A DNA stretch of 64,000 bases from Pseudomonas frederiksbergensis. GTDB lineage: Bacteria > Pseudomonadota > Gammaproteobacteria > Pseudomonadales > Pseudomonadaceae. This document shows positions 1-8,871 of the stretch, one piece after another. The stretch is from contig NZ_MOBR01000016.1 of NCBI RefSeq assembly GCF_003732705.1, positions 1 to 64,000 on the forward strand, read 5' to 3'. Numbering within the stretch: position 1 is the first letter of the stretch; every line of letters begins with the position of its first letter. The notes beneath the pieces were generated by a model. It saw nothing but the letters and a program-made list of their open reading frames with translations, did no database searches and was not told where the DNA came from. Both the position numbers and the translations under genes were made by a program.

Positions 1-34
1 CCCCTATCTGCGTATGCAGGTAGGGGTTTTGTTT
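1..34 (+). terminator. rho-independent terminator of an upstream gene
   Basis: The window opens with a GC-rich hairpin (CCCCTA..CTGC / GCAG..TAGGGG) followed by a T run (TTTTGTTTT). It most likely ends a gene lying to the left of the window. Confidence 0.75.
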
Positions 35-136
35 TGCCCGCAGGAAAGTGCGCCCAGACAGCGGCACAAATTTGCACAGTTATTTTCGATTCAGAACACT
101 AGAATAGGTCCACCTTTTTCGGAGCAAGAGCCTTTT

Positions 137-796
137 ATGCCAGATTCGGTTGACGCCCCAGGGCTGTCAGATTTACCGCTGGACGATTTGGTGGCGTGTC
201 ATGAGTGCGACCTGCTGATGCGCAAGCCCGAACTCGCCCGTGGCGAGAAGGCCCTGTGCCCACGCTGCGGCTACGAACTCTATGCCCACCGGCACAATGT
301 GGTTCAGCGCAGCCTCGCCTTGGTCATCGCGGCACTGTTGTTGTATGTCCCGGCGAACTTTTTACCCATCATGCAGCTCAATCTACTCGGGCAATCATCG
401 CAAGATACTGTCTGGACCGGCGTTGTCGGCCTGTTCAATACCGGTATGCAAGGCGTAGCGGTCGTTGTGTTCCTGTGCAGCATGGGCATTCCGCTGCTCA
501 AATTGCTCTGTCAGTTGCTGGTGCTCCTGAGCATTCGTTTCGATATCGGGCGCAGTTACGGTTTGTTGCTTTACCGCATTTATCACCACCTGCGGGATTG
601 GGGAATGCTCGAGGTTTACCTCATGGGCGTGCTGGTCGCGATCGTCAAGCTGGCAGATATGGCAGCCATCACCGTAAGTCTTGGCCTGGCATGTTTCATC
701 AGTTTGTTGTTGGTCCAGGTGTGGTTAGAGGTTGTGATGTCGCCTCACCAGATCTGGCAGGCTTTGTCAGGAGAAGATGCCCATGCGGGCGATTGA
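137..796 (+). CDS. PqiA-domain inner-membrane protein (first of a pair)
   Basis: Paraquat-inducible protein A family. The protein begins with a zinc-ribbon-like pair of CxxC motifs (CHEC near residue 22, CPRC near residue 41), then four hydrophobic segments, as in one half of E. coli PqiA or LetA (YebS). ATG 137 is chosen because GGAGCAAGAG lies just upstream; an in-frame ATG at 14 would start inside the terminator hairpin. E. coli PqiA and LetA carry two such modules in one chain, whereas here they are two genes. It overlaps the next PqiA gene and precedes the MCE protein, so it probably forms the inner-membrane part of an envelope lipid-transport system. The transported lipid is unknown. 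Confidence 0.88.
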   Translation: MPDSVDAPGLSDLPLDDLVACHECDLLMRKPELARGEKALCPRCGYELYAHRHNVVQRSLALVIAALLLYVPANFLPIMQLNLLGQSSQDTVWTGVVGLFNTGMQGVAVVVFLCSMGIPLLKLLCQLLVLLSIRFDIGRSYGLLLYRIYHHLRDWGMLEVYLMGVLVAIVKLADMAAITVSLGLACFISLLLVQVWLEVVMSPHQIWQALSGEDAHAGD

Positions 797-1406
797 TGCA
801 GGCATTCTGATTTGTATCGAATGCCACGAGTTGAACAAGCAGGAAGCCGACACCGATGAGCAGGTGTGCACCCGTTGCGGTGCGCTGGTTCACGCCCGTC
901 GACCGAACAGCTTGATGCGTACCTGGGCGTTGCTGGTCACCGCCGCGATTCTCTACATCCCGGCCAATGTGCTGCCGATCATGACTGTCAGTTCCTTGGG
1001 CAAGGGCGACCCCAGCACCATCATGTCCGGCGTGATCCAACTGGTGCAGCACGGCATGATTCCCATCGCGGCCGTGGTTTTTATCGCCAGTATTTTGGTA
1101 CCAACGTTCAAGCTCGTCGGCATCGCCTTGCTGCTGTTTTCGGTGCAACGTCGCCAGCCACTGTCGGCACGCCAACGGATTGTGATGTACCGGTTTATCG
1201 AGTTCATTGGCCGTTGGTCGATGCTGGATATCTTTGTGATCGCCATCCTGGTGGCGGTTGTTAATTTCGGACGGCTTGCCAGCGTCGAAGCCAATCTTGG
1301 CGCCATCGCCTTCGCCAGTGTGGTGATTCTGACGATGCTTGCCGCAGTTACTTTCGATCCCCGACTGATTTGGGATAACACGGAGTCGGACGACGACCAT
1401 GACTGA
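783..1406 (+). CDS. PqiA-domain inner-membrane protein (second of a pair)
   Basis: Second PqiA-type module, about 207 aa, again with two CxxC motifs (CIEC, CTRC) followed by four predicted membrane segments. Two ATGs are close together (777 and 783). AGGAG at about 768-773 sits at a normal distance from 783 and too close to 777, so 783 is preferred. The gene overlaps the end of the first pqiA-like gene and its own end overlaps the MCE gene start (1399). This suggests translational coupling and a fixed subunit ratio. Together the two proteins correspond to one full-length LetA or PqiA. Confidence 0.87.
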   Translation: MRAIDAGILICIECHELNKQEADTDEQVCTRCGALVHARRPNSLMRTWALLVTAAILYIPANVLPIMTVSSLGKGDPSTIMSGVIQLVQHGMIPIAAVVFIASILVPTFKLVGIALLLFSVQRRQPLSARQRIVMYRFIEFIGRWSMLDIFVIAILVAVVNFGRLASVEANLGAIAFASVVILTMLAAVTFDPRLIWDNTESDDDHD

Positions 1407-3702
1407 TTTGCCTACAGCGAAAACCCGACCGGCCTCGAACTGGTCAGCTATCTGGGTACTGCCGCTGATCGCCCTGATCATCGGTGGCTGGCTCGGCTGG
1501 CGTGCCTATAACGAAACCGGCATCGAGATTCAGGTGCGCTTTGAAAGCGGCGAAGGCATTCAAGCCAACAAGACCGAAGTGGTCTACAAAGGCATGTCGG
1601 TGGGGAAGGTGAAGACCCTCAAGCTTGATGATGAAGGCAGCTCCAAAGGGGTGATCGCCACCATCGAGATGAACAAGGACGTGGAGCAATACCTCAAGAC
1701 CAGCACCCGTTTCTGGCTGGTCAAACCAAGCGTGAGCCTGGCCGGTATCACCGGTTTGGAAACGTTGGTATCGGGTAATTATGTTGCCGTCAGCCCCGGT
1801 GAAGGCGAGCCGACCCGCAAGTTCAAGGCCCTGGCCGAAGAGCCGCCACTGTCGGACTCCAAGCCCGGTCTGCACTTGACCATCAAGGCTGATCGTCTCG
1901 GTTCGCTGAACCGTGGCAGCCCGGTGTTCTACAAGCAAATCAAGGTCGGTCAGGTCAAAAGCTATCTGCTGTCCGAAGACCAAAGTACGGTCGAGCTCAA
2001 AGTCTTCATCGAGCCCACCTACGCCAACCTGGTACGCAAACACACGCGCTTCTGGAACTCCAGCGGCATCAGCATCGACGCCAATCTGTCCGGTGTGAAA
2101 ATCCGCAGCGAATCCCTGGCCAGCATCGTCGCCGGCGGTATCGCGTTCGCCACGCCGGAAAACCGCAAGGACAGCCCGCCCACCGACCCAAGCCTGCCGT
2201 TCCGTCTCTACGAAGACTTCGACGCCGCCGCCGCCGGTATCCGTGTGAAGGTCAAACTCAGCGACTTTGAAGGCTTGCAGGCGGGCCGTACGCCTGTGAT
2301 GTACAAAGGCATCCAGGTCGGCAACCTGAAGGCGCTGAAGATCGATCCCGATCTGTCTGCCGCCACCGCCGAATTGACGCTTGATCCACTGGCCGAGGAT
2401 TACCTGGTCACCGGTACTCAGTTCTGGGTGGTTAAACCGTCGATTTCCCTGGCGGGTATCACCGGTCTGGAGGCCCTGGTCAAAGGTAACTACATCGCTA
2501 TTCGTCCCGGCGACAAGGGCAGTGCGCCGCAGCGCGAATTCGTGGCGAGGGCCAAGGCGCCGCCGCTGGACCTGCGCTCACCGGGCCTGCACATGGTGCT
2601 GTTCACTGAGAATCTGGGTTCCCTGGAAGTCGGTAGCCCGGTGCTCTATAAACAGGTCAAGGTCGGCTCGGTCCAGAGCTATCAGTTCTCCAAGACCAAG
2701 AAACAATTGGTGATCGGCGTTCACATCGAGAAGGAATACGAGGGCTTGGTCAACGCCTCGTCGCGGTTCTGGAACGCCAGCGGCATCACGCTCAGTGGTG
2801 GTTTGACCGGCGGCATCCAGGTCAAGAGTGAATCGCTGCAAAGCCTGATGGCCGGAGGTATCGCCTTCGAAACACCGGAAGCCAAGGCACCGTTGCAGAA
2901 GAAAATCCCGCGTTTCCGTCTGTTCCCGAGCCATGACGATGCGAACCAGAAAGGTGCGGTGGTCACCATCAAAGTCGATCGTGCGGACGGTTTGCGCACC
3001 GGCACGCCAATCCGGTTCAAAGGACTGGATGTCGGCAAGATCGAGGACGTCGACCTCACGGATGATTTGCAGTCGGTGATGCTGACCGCGCGGATCACCG
3101 AGGTGCCGGAACGCATCGCTCGGGTAGGCAGCCAATTCTGGGTGGTCAAGCCAGAGCTGGGACTGATCAAGACGTCGAACCTCGAAACCCTGGTCACCGG
3201 TCAGTACATCGAAGTGCAACCGGCTGCGAAAAGCCTCGGCCCGCAAAAGAACTTCGTAGCGTTGGCCAATCCACCGGAGTCCGCCAAGGTTGAAGCCGGG
3301 TTGAGCCTGGTATTGAGCGCCGCTCGCCGTGGTTCGCTGAAAACCGGTGTGCCGGTGACCTATCGCGAAATCACCGTCGGCAAGGTGACAGGGTATGAGT
3401 TGGGTTCGACGGCGGATCGCGTGTTGGTGCATATCCTGATCGAGCCGAAATACGCACCATTGGTGCGCAGCGGTACGCGGTTCTGGAACACCAGCGGTTT
3501 TGGCCTGGACTTCGGTTTGTTCAAAGGTGCCACGGTGCGGACTGAGTCGCTGGAGACATTGATCCAGGGCGGCATCGCTTTTGCCACGCCGGACGGTGAG
3601 CGTATGGGCACTCCGGCCCGGCCAGAGCAGACGTTCCCGTTGTTCGACAAGTTTGAAGATGAGTGGCTGACCTGGGCGCCGAAGATTTCGCTCGGTAAGT
3701 AG
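1399..3702 (+). CDS. PqiB/LetB-type MCE protein with six MCE domains
   Basis: A 767 aa protein with one N-terminal transmembrane segment (about residues 16-36), then six tandem MCE/MlaD repeats starting near residues 43, 155, 278, 394, 518 and 632. Odd repeats share a pattern like YKGMSVGKV and even repeats one like YKQIKVGQV, so the array looks like three duplicated pairs. In E. coli, PqiB has three MCE domains and LetB seven. These proteins stack hexameric rings into a tunnel across the periplasm for lipid movement. No PqiC-like lipoprotein gene follows; the next feature is a REP pair. The family is certain. Whether it is functionally PqiB or LetB cannot be settled from sequence. Confidence 0.92.
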   Translation: MTDLPTAKTRPASNWSAIWVLPLIALIIGGWLGWRAYNETGIEIQVRFESGEGIQANKTEVVYKGMSVGKVKTLKLDDEGSSKGVIATIEMNKDVEQYLKTSTRFWLVKPSVSLAGITGLETLVSGNYVAVSPGEGEPTRKFKALAEEPPLSDSKPGLHLTIKADRLGSLNRGSPVFYKQIKVGQVKSYLLSEDQSTVELKVFIEPTYANLVRKHTRFWNSSGISIDANLSGVKIRSESLASIVAGGIAFATPENRKDSPPTDPSLPFRLYEDFDAAAAGIRVKVKLSDFEGLQAGRTPVMYKGIQVGNLKALKIDPDLSAATAELTLDPLAEDYLVTGTQFWVVKPSISLAGITGLEALVKGNYIAIRPGDKGSAPQREFVARAKAPPLDLRSPGLHMVLFTENLGSLEVGSPVLYKQVKVGSVQSYQFSKTKKQLVIGVHIEKEYEGLVNASSRFWNASGITLSGGLTGGIQVKSESLQSLMAGGIAFETPEAKAPLQKKIPRFRLFPSHDDANQKGAVVTIKVDRADGLRTGTPIRFKGLDVGKIEDVDLTDDLQSVMLTARITEVPERIARVGSQFWVVKPELGLIKTSNLETLVTGQYIEVQPAAKSLGPQKNFVALANPPESAKVEAGLSLVLSAARRGSLKTGVPVTYREITVGKVTGYELGSTADRVLVHILIEPKYAPLVRSGTRFWNTSGFGLDFGLFKGATVRTESLETLIQGGIAFATPDGERMGTPARPEQTFPLFDKFEDEWLTWAPKISLGK

Positions 3703-3725
3703 TTTATTGGCGGCTGTACTGCCGC

Positions 3726-3800
3726 CATCGCGAGCGAGCTCGCTCCCACAGTGGATTTGTGTCGAACATAAAACCTGTGGGAGCGAGCTTGCTCGCGATG
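3726..3800. repeat. REP inverted pair (GTGGGAGCGAGC type)
   Basis: Two inverted REP copies, CATCGCGAGCGAGCTCGCTC at the left and its near-complement ending in GCTCGCGATG at the right, are separated by about 25 bp. This is the usual pseudomonad REP doublet in a convergent intergenic region. Confidence 0.9.
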
Positions 3801-3830
3801 GGGCCCTTAAGTCACCGAAAAGCTTTCAAT

Positions 3831-3866
3831 AAAAAAGGCCGCAATCCAATGGATCGCGGCCTTTTT
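3831..3866. terminator. bidirectional terminator between pqiB-like and mksB genes
   Basis: A hairpin with stem GGCCGC/GCGGCC is flanked by A6 on the left and T5 on the right, so it can end transcription from both strands. It lies just after the mksB stop (minus strand). Confidence 0.85.
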
Positions 3867-3884
3867 CATATCTAACGGTTCAAC

Positions 3885-6725
3885 CTAAACCGCATCCAAC
3901 TCCGGCTCATCCGCCTCAACGTTCACCGTCGCCTTCACCTCATCATGCCGACGGATGTACTTCCAGTCCGCCTCATCGATGTAGATCCCGTTCGGTCCGC
4001 TGCCACCTTCCAGGTCAATCGCCACACTGGCGCAAACCTGCGGCTTCACACTCGCCAGGATCGGCACGAAGCCCAATTGCAGACTGGTTTCCAGCAGCGC
4101 CGCCTGGTTCTTCTCGTCGATGTCCGCCGCTTCGTCGAGGTAGTACGGCAGGCGCACGCGACCGGCCTGGTCGCGGTCCATCAAGTGCAGCAACAAGTAC
4201 ATGTTGGTCAGCGCCTTGATGGTCATCGTGGTGCCGTTGGACGCCGCGCCATCGATGTCGGTGTGGATCACCGGTTGACCGTTGACCTTGGTGATCTCGA
4301 ACGCCAGTTCGAACAAGTCCTTGAGGCCGAGCTGGTTGTGGTTTGCCGCCACCAGCCGCGCCAGGTACTCCTTGGCTTCTTCGTTCTTGTTGTCCTGATC
4401 GGCGCTTTGGCTCAGGTCGAACACCGAAAGCGTCTCGCCTTCTTCGTACTGACCGGCGCTGTGGATGATCTGGTCGATGTGCTTGAGCGCTTCCTTGTTC
4501 GGCGCGAGGACGATGCGGAAACTCTGCAGGTTGGAGACCTGACGCTTGTTGATCTCGCGGTTGAACAGCGCCAGTTGATGCTCGAGGCTGTCGTAGTCGC
4601 TGCGGATGTTACGCAGGGTCCGGGCGATGTCCGTTACGGCGGCACGCCGTGCCTTGCCGAGGGTCAGGGCTTCGTCGGTGCGGTGCGCGTAAGCGTTGAT
4701 CAGCAATTGCAGACGGCGCTCCATGTCGTCTTCGCTGTCGAACTTGGCCACGCCTTTGAGGCGCACTTGCGCATACAGCGCTTCGATCTGACCATCGCTG
4801 CGCTGCAAGCCCTGCCAGCTGTCCTGATAGTCGTTGAGTAACGGCAACAGGTTGTCCATGGAATCGTCGATCGGGTCCATGAATGGCGTGCCGAACGGCA
4901 GGTCTGCCGGCAACAGCTGACGGCGGCGCAGGGCGTCGTCGAGGGTGCGTTGCTTGGATTCCATGTCGCCGATCTGCCGGCCGACCAATTGCAGCTTGGC
5001 CGACAGTTGCTGGACGCGTTCGGTGAAGGCGTCACTGGAACGCTTCAATTCTTCCTGCGCCGCTTCCATCTGCGCCAGTTGCTCAAGCTTGTCGTCTTCT
5101 TCGGCACTCAGGGTTTGCGCGCGACGGAAATCTTCCAGGGCTTTCTGCGCGTCCAGCACTTGCTGGTACAGCGCTTCGGTCTGGGTCTTGCTGGCCGCAC
5201 GGTCGGCGACCACGGCAGCCTGGGTTTTCAGTTGTTTGAGCTCTTTCTCCAAGCGCTCTTTCTGATCGCGCAACGCGGCGCGGTCAGCCAGGGCTTGCAG
5301 GGCGGGCGGCTCGATGTGCGAGATGTCGATGGCCAGGCCCGGCACTTCGAAACGCTCGCCTTTGAAGCCATCGAGGATCAGTTCCAGGGATTTGACCCAC
5401 TGACCGTCCTCGTCCAGCGTAATCCCGTGTTCGCCCAGTGGCAGGCTGAACAGCGCGCTGTTGAACAGGCGCATCAGGCGCTCGACGTCCTGTTGCGAGA
5501 ACTCTTCACGCAGACGGGCGTAGCTGTTGTTGTCGGCGTGATCGAGTTGCTGCTTCACCGACTTCAGGCGTTTTTCCAGATCCCGCAGACGTTCTTCCAG
5601 GTCTTCGGCGCTGAACTGCCGGGACTGGGCCAACGCACCGGCGAGTTCATCGTGGGCATCCTTGGCCGCCAGCAATTGCTGCTCAAGGACTTTGACGTCA
5701 GTGACCAACGCGAAGCGATGCTTGAGCACCGACAATTCGCCGAGCCAGCGCTGGATCCCGGTGATTTCCCGCTCCAGGCGCATCAACTCTTGAGTGCCGC
5801 CGCGCTGATCGTTTTGCAGCGCGTCCTGCTCGTTGCGGTAGTGCTCGGCTTGAATCGTCAGCTCTTCCTTGCGCGCACTGGCGTAGTCCGACCAGGTGCC
5901 AAGCAACGAGTCGAGCAGCGGCGAGATGCGGTGCAACTTGCCACGCAGGATATTGCGCTGGGCAACCCCGGAAGCCAGTGCTTCAACCAGCGGGCCGGCG
6001 GTGACCAGCGAGTTGTAGTCCTGCTCCATGCGTCGTACATCGCGGAACGCTTCTTCGCACGCAGCAATGTAATCGACACTGCCGGAACGCAGGCTGTGTT
6101 CGAAGGCATCGAGGAACAACTGCTTGAGCTTGGCCGCGGTGATTTCGCGCATGTGCAGCAGGTTGATGAACAATGCGCGGAAGGTCTTCAGGCTTTGTTC
6201 GCTGGTGGAGCGCAGCGGAATCAGCGTCAGGTCCAACGGAATCGACGTGTGGCCACCGACCAGCAAGCGCCGCAGTTCATCGGGCTTGAGTTCGTAGGCT
6301 TTCAGGCCTTCGCGCTCAAGGTTGGTGAACAGCTCTTTCTGGCGCAGGCAGGTGTCGTTTTTCTGGTAGTGAGCCAGATCCAGTTTGCCGGCGTAGGCAA
6401 AGAACTGGTGACCAAAACCGCCGCCCGGGCCGCGACCAACCACACCGATCACGTGCGGACCGTGGGGCAGCGAGACTTCGACCAGGATGTAACTGGTGTC
6501 CGAGGCGAAGTAGAAGCGCCGGGATTGTTCCAGGCTGTACTTGCCGAAACTCATGTCCGACATGCGCGCCAGAATCGGGAATTGCAACGCGTTAATCGAC
6601 GCGGATTTACCGAGGTTGTTCGCGCCGTAGACCGATAGCGGTTCTTCCAGCGGGAACAGGCCGAGGCTGTAACCGGCGGTGTTCAACAGGGCGAAGCGGC
6701 GAATGCCGTAGCGTTCCTTACTCAT
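3885..6725 (-). CDS. mksB: MksB, SMC-like ATPase of the MksBEF condensin
   Basis: A 946 aa MukB/SMC-like protein. The N-terminal head has a Walker A motif GANNLGKS at residues 34-41. The middle is long Glu/Gln/Lys/Leu-rich coiled coil (about 270-400 and 480-720) around a hinge. The C-terminal head has a Walker B-type YYLDEAADID near 861-870. MksB acts with the kleisin MksF and with MksE in chromosome organisation; the order F-E-B matches P. aeruginosa PA4684-4686. Its ATG overlaps the mksE stop by 4 bp. No mksG nuclease gene follows, and the operon ends at the terminator. This favours a chromosomal condensin over a Wadjet/JetABCD plasmid-defence system. Confidence 0.9.
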   Translation of the reverse strand: MSKERYGIRRFALLNTAGYSLGLFPLEEPLSVYGANNLGKSASINALQFPILARMSDMSFGKYSLEQSRRFYFASDTSYILVEVSLPHGPHVIGVVGRGPGGGFGHQFFAYAGKLDLAHYQKNDTCLRQKELFTNLEREGLKAYELKPDELRRLLVGGHTSIPLDLTLIPLRSTSEQSLKTFRALFINLLHMREITAAKLKQLFLDAFEHSLRSGSVDYIAACEEAFRDVRRMEQDYNSLVTAGPLVEALASGVAQRNILRGKLHRISPLLDSLLGTWSDYASARKEELTIQAEHYRNEQDALQNDQRGGTQELMRLEREITGIQRWLGELSVLKHRFALVTDVKVLEQQLLAAKDAHDELAGALAQSRQFSAEDLEERLRDLEKRLKSVKQQLDHADNNSYARLREEFSQQDVERLMRLFNSALFSLPLGEHGITLDEDGQWVKSLELILDGFKGERFEVPGLAIDISHIEPPALQALADRAALRDQKERLEKELKQLKTQAAVVADRAASKTQTEALYQQVLDAQKALEDFRRAQTLSAEEDDKLEQLAQMEAAQEELKRSSDAFTERVQQLSAKLQLVGRQIGDMESKQRTLDDALRRRQLLPADLPFGTPFMDPIDDSMDNLLPLLNDYQDSWQGLQRSDGQIEALYAQVRLKGVAKFDSEDDMERRLQLLINAYAHRTDEALTLGKARRAAVTDIARTLRNIRSDYDSLEHQLALFNREINKRQVSNLQSFRIVLAPNKEALKHIDQIIHSAGQYEEGETLSVFDLSQSADQDNKNEEAKEYLARLVAANHNQLGLKDLFELAFEITKVNGQPVIHTDIDGAASNGTTMTIKALTNMYLLLHLMDRDQAGRVRLPYYLDEAADIDEKNQAALLETSLQLGFVPILASVKPQVCASVAIDLEGGSGPNGIYIDEADWKYIRRHDEVKATVNVEADEPELDAV

Positions 6726-7423
6726 GCGTCGGTCTCCTGTTCTTCGGCAATGGCGCGGGCCATGGCGTCTTCTTCGCTTTCTTCCTCGAAGTCACTCAGA
6801 TCAAGCGGATCGTCGGTTTGCAGCAGTTTTTCGTCGCTGTCGTCATCGATCAATACCGGCACCGGCAACGGCAAGACGCTGTGCAGGCTGGCGGCCAGAT
6901 CGCGGTCCTGCTGAACCGAGAGACAGACATCGAGGAAACGGTGCATCGGCGGCAGGAAACGGTAGATGCCGTTTTCTTCGCCGGCAAAACCGAGTTGGGT
7001 CATGCGGCGCATGATCTTTTCTTCGAGTTCTTCGACGGTCTGCACTTCGGCCTGAATAAACAGGTCGCGGTATTTCTCCAGCAGTGACGGCAATTCATCG
7101 CGGCCGAGACTGCCGCCGTCGAGCACGGCGACCGGGTCGCGGCCCTGGTCGGCCAGGTGTTCGACGAGGATGAAGGTGAACAGCGCCAGTCTTTGGGCGG
7201 TCTTGTTCACCGCAGCAGCAGCGAGGTCCGGCACGAAGTAATAGAAACCACGGGTGTCGCAGACCAATTCATAGCCCAACGCCTTGAACAGCGTGCGGTA
7301 CTGGTCCTGGAAGTTCGACAGTTGCGCGTACAGCTCCGGGTCGCGGCGGCTGACGTGGTAGCCCTTGAACAGCTCGCGAAAGATCGGCGCCAGCTGGGAC
7401 AGTTCGTTTAGATCAAGATGCAT
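6722..7423 (-). CDS. mksE: MksE, condensin accessory subunit
   Basis: A 233 aa mainly alpha-helical winged-helix type subunit (starts MHLDLNELSQLAPIF) with an acidic C-terminus rich in D/E from about residue 195. The frame is open further upstream, but those codons lie inside mksF. The ATG at 7423 gives an 11 bp overlap with the mksF stop, typical of coupled genes, and a family-like N-terminus. MksE is expected to bind the MksF kleisin and help bridge the MksB heads. Assignment rests on position between mksF and mksB and on size. Confidence 0.85.
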   Translation of the reverse strand: MHLDLNELSQLAPIFRELFKGYHVSRRDPELYAQLSNFQDQYRTLFKALGYELVCDTRGFYYFVPDLAAAAVNKTAQRLALFTFILVEHLADQGRDPVAVLDGGSLGRDELPSLLEKYRDLFIQAEVQTVEELEEKIMRRMTQLGFAGEENGIYRFLPPMHRFLDVCLSVQQDRDLAASLHSVLPLPVPVLIDDDSDEKLLQTDDPLDLSDFEEESEEDAMARAIAEEQETDA

Positions 7424-8756
7424 TTGGGGTGCTCGCAGAATCCTCGGCGGCGTTGTCGCGGGCCGAGAGCAGGGCGAAGGAGCGCAGGCTGACCTGGTGC
7501 TCATGAGTGTGGTAGTCGCGGCGTTCCAGACGCTCACGGGTGAAGCGTTTTTCCCGGGACAGGCGCGAGAACCAATACAGCAATTCGTCGGTGGCTCCGT
7601 CCGGTTCCTGCTCCAGCAGCCAGGTCATCAGGTCCGGCATCGGCAGGGCGTCTTCGCAGCGTTCGAGCATTTCCCGAACCGTGCGCGGCGCGCGTGGGGC
7701 TTCGCCTTTCTGGGTTTTGTGGGCCTTGGGAAAACGCGCCGGTTTCGGCTCGAAACGCGCCAGTGCATAAACGTAGGCTTCGACCTGACTGGCGCTGCCG
7801 AGGAACGTGCTTTGCGGCCGGGTGAACATCGGCATCGCGGCTTGCGGCACCGCATCGATGCCTTTACGACGAATGGCCGATAAGGCCAGCGCCGCACCAC
7901 GGGTCACGGCGTTATGGCGGCGGGCTTCTTCACGCAATGGCAGCAGCAATTCGCGGGCATGACGCAGGGTTAGCTGGGCGCTGGTCTGCATTTCGAGGAT
8001 GCGCGCGTGGGTGCGCAACAGCATGTCGTCATCGACCAGATGGCCGAGGCGCTGCTGTTCGGTGAGCATGCGCAGCAGGACGTTTTCGACCTTGCGCACA
8101 CCTTGTTCGAAGGCGCCGTCGGCGTTCACCAACTGAATCATCGGCTCGACGTATTCGTCCCAGGTCGCCAACACTTCAGCGTAACGCTGACGCAACGGAA
8201 TCTGCCGGTCGCTGGTCTTCGCGCGCTCGGCGACGGCCACCAGGGCCTGTTCGTCGTTGGCGAGTTTCTTCAATACGTCCCGCACGCGCATGTCGAGCAA
8301 GCGCAACTGGCGCGCCAGGTCGTGGCCGTCGCGAATGTCGAAGGCATCCTGGATGTAACCGGCCAGGCGTTCGAGGTGGCGCAAGTAGGCTTCGATTTCC
8401 AGGCACAGGCCCAGACGGTGCTCACGGCGCAGGTAGGCGAGGAAGTCGTGGATCTGCGCATTGAGCTCGAAACGGTTCGGGCTTTTCGCCACGGGCACCA
8501 GAATGTCGAGGCGGATCCACACGTCCAGCAGGCTGGTGATGTCCTGCGGGGTACTGTCCAGTTGCTGGGCGGCCAACTGTGAACGCAGTTCGTTGAGGCT
8601 CAAAGTGCCTTGGTCGAAGTGCTCGCACAGTGGCTCCAGAAGTGCCCAGTGTTCAGCGAGGGCGCGCAAGACGCGCTTGGGTTCGATCATCGGGATGGCC
8701 GGCTGGTTGTCGAATAAAAGCAGCGATTGTACTGCATCACGCCGGTTGCGATTCAC
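7413..8756 (-). CDS. mksF: MksF, kleisin subunit of the MksBEF condensin
   Basis: A protein of up to 447 aa, helical and Leu/Arg/Glu rich, in the position of MksF/MukF kleisins. The N-terminal part (about 25-100) looks like a winged-helix domain, the middle is a helical bundle, and the C-terminus would contact the MksB head. The longest frame begins at a GTG (8756). An ATG at residue 23 (8690, MIEPKRVLRALAEHW) is an equally credible start; neither has a clear Shine-Dalgarno sequence. First gene of the mksF-mksE-mksB operon, divergent from the holD-like gene, with about 115 bp for both promoters. Confidence 0.83.
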   Translation of the reverse strand: MNRNRRDAVQSLLLFDNQPAIPMIEPKRVLRALAEHWALLEPLCEHFDQGTLSLNELRSQLAAQQLDSTPQDITSLLDVWIRLDILVPVAKSPNRFELNAQIHDFLAYLRREHRLGLCLEIEAYLRHLERLAGYIQDAFDIRDGHDLARQLRLLDMRVRDVLKKLANDEQALVAVAERAKTSDRQIPLRQRYAEVLATWDEYVEPMIQLVNADGAFEQGVRKVENVLLRMLTEQQRLGHLVDDDMLLRTHARILEMQTSAQLTLRHARELLLPLREEARRHNAVTRGAALALSAIRRKGIDAVPQAAMPMFTRPQSTFLGSASQVEAYVYALARFEPKPARFPKAHKTQKGEAPRAPRTVREMLERCEDALPMPDLMTWLLEQEPDGATDELLYWFSRLSREKRFTRERLERRDYHTHEHQVSLRSFALLSARDNAAEDSASTPNAS

Positions 8757-8871
8757 TCGCGGGACGGGCAGTCGCTGTTTCTGTGGGTAAGAGTATTGAT
8801 CAAGCGCGGGCGATCTTGAGCGAAGGGCGGTAGAATCACCGCACTATTAGTTATCCACAAGTGGCCGACCC

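Noticed and set aside
4950..6638. 562-codon open frame on the plus strand
   Set aside because: It lies antisense to mksB, whose motifs are clear. Composition (Gln/Val/Leu rich, no domains) is that of a GC-rich shadow frame.
3885..8756. Wadjet (JetABCD) plasmid-defence system
   Set aside because: No JetD/MksG gene is adjacent; a terminator and REPs follow mksB directly.
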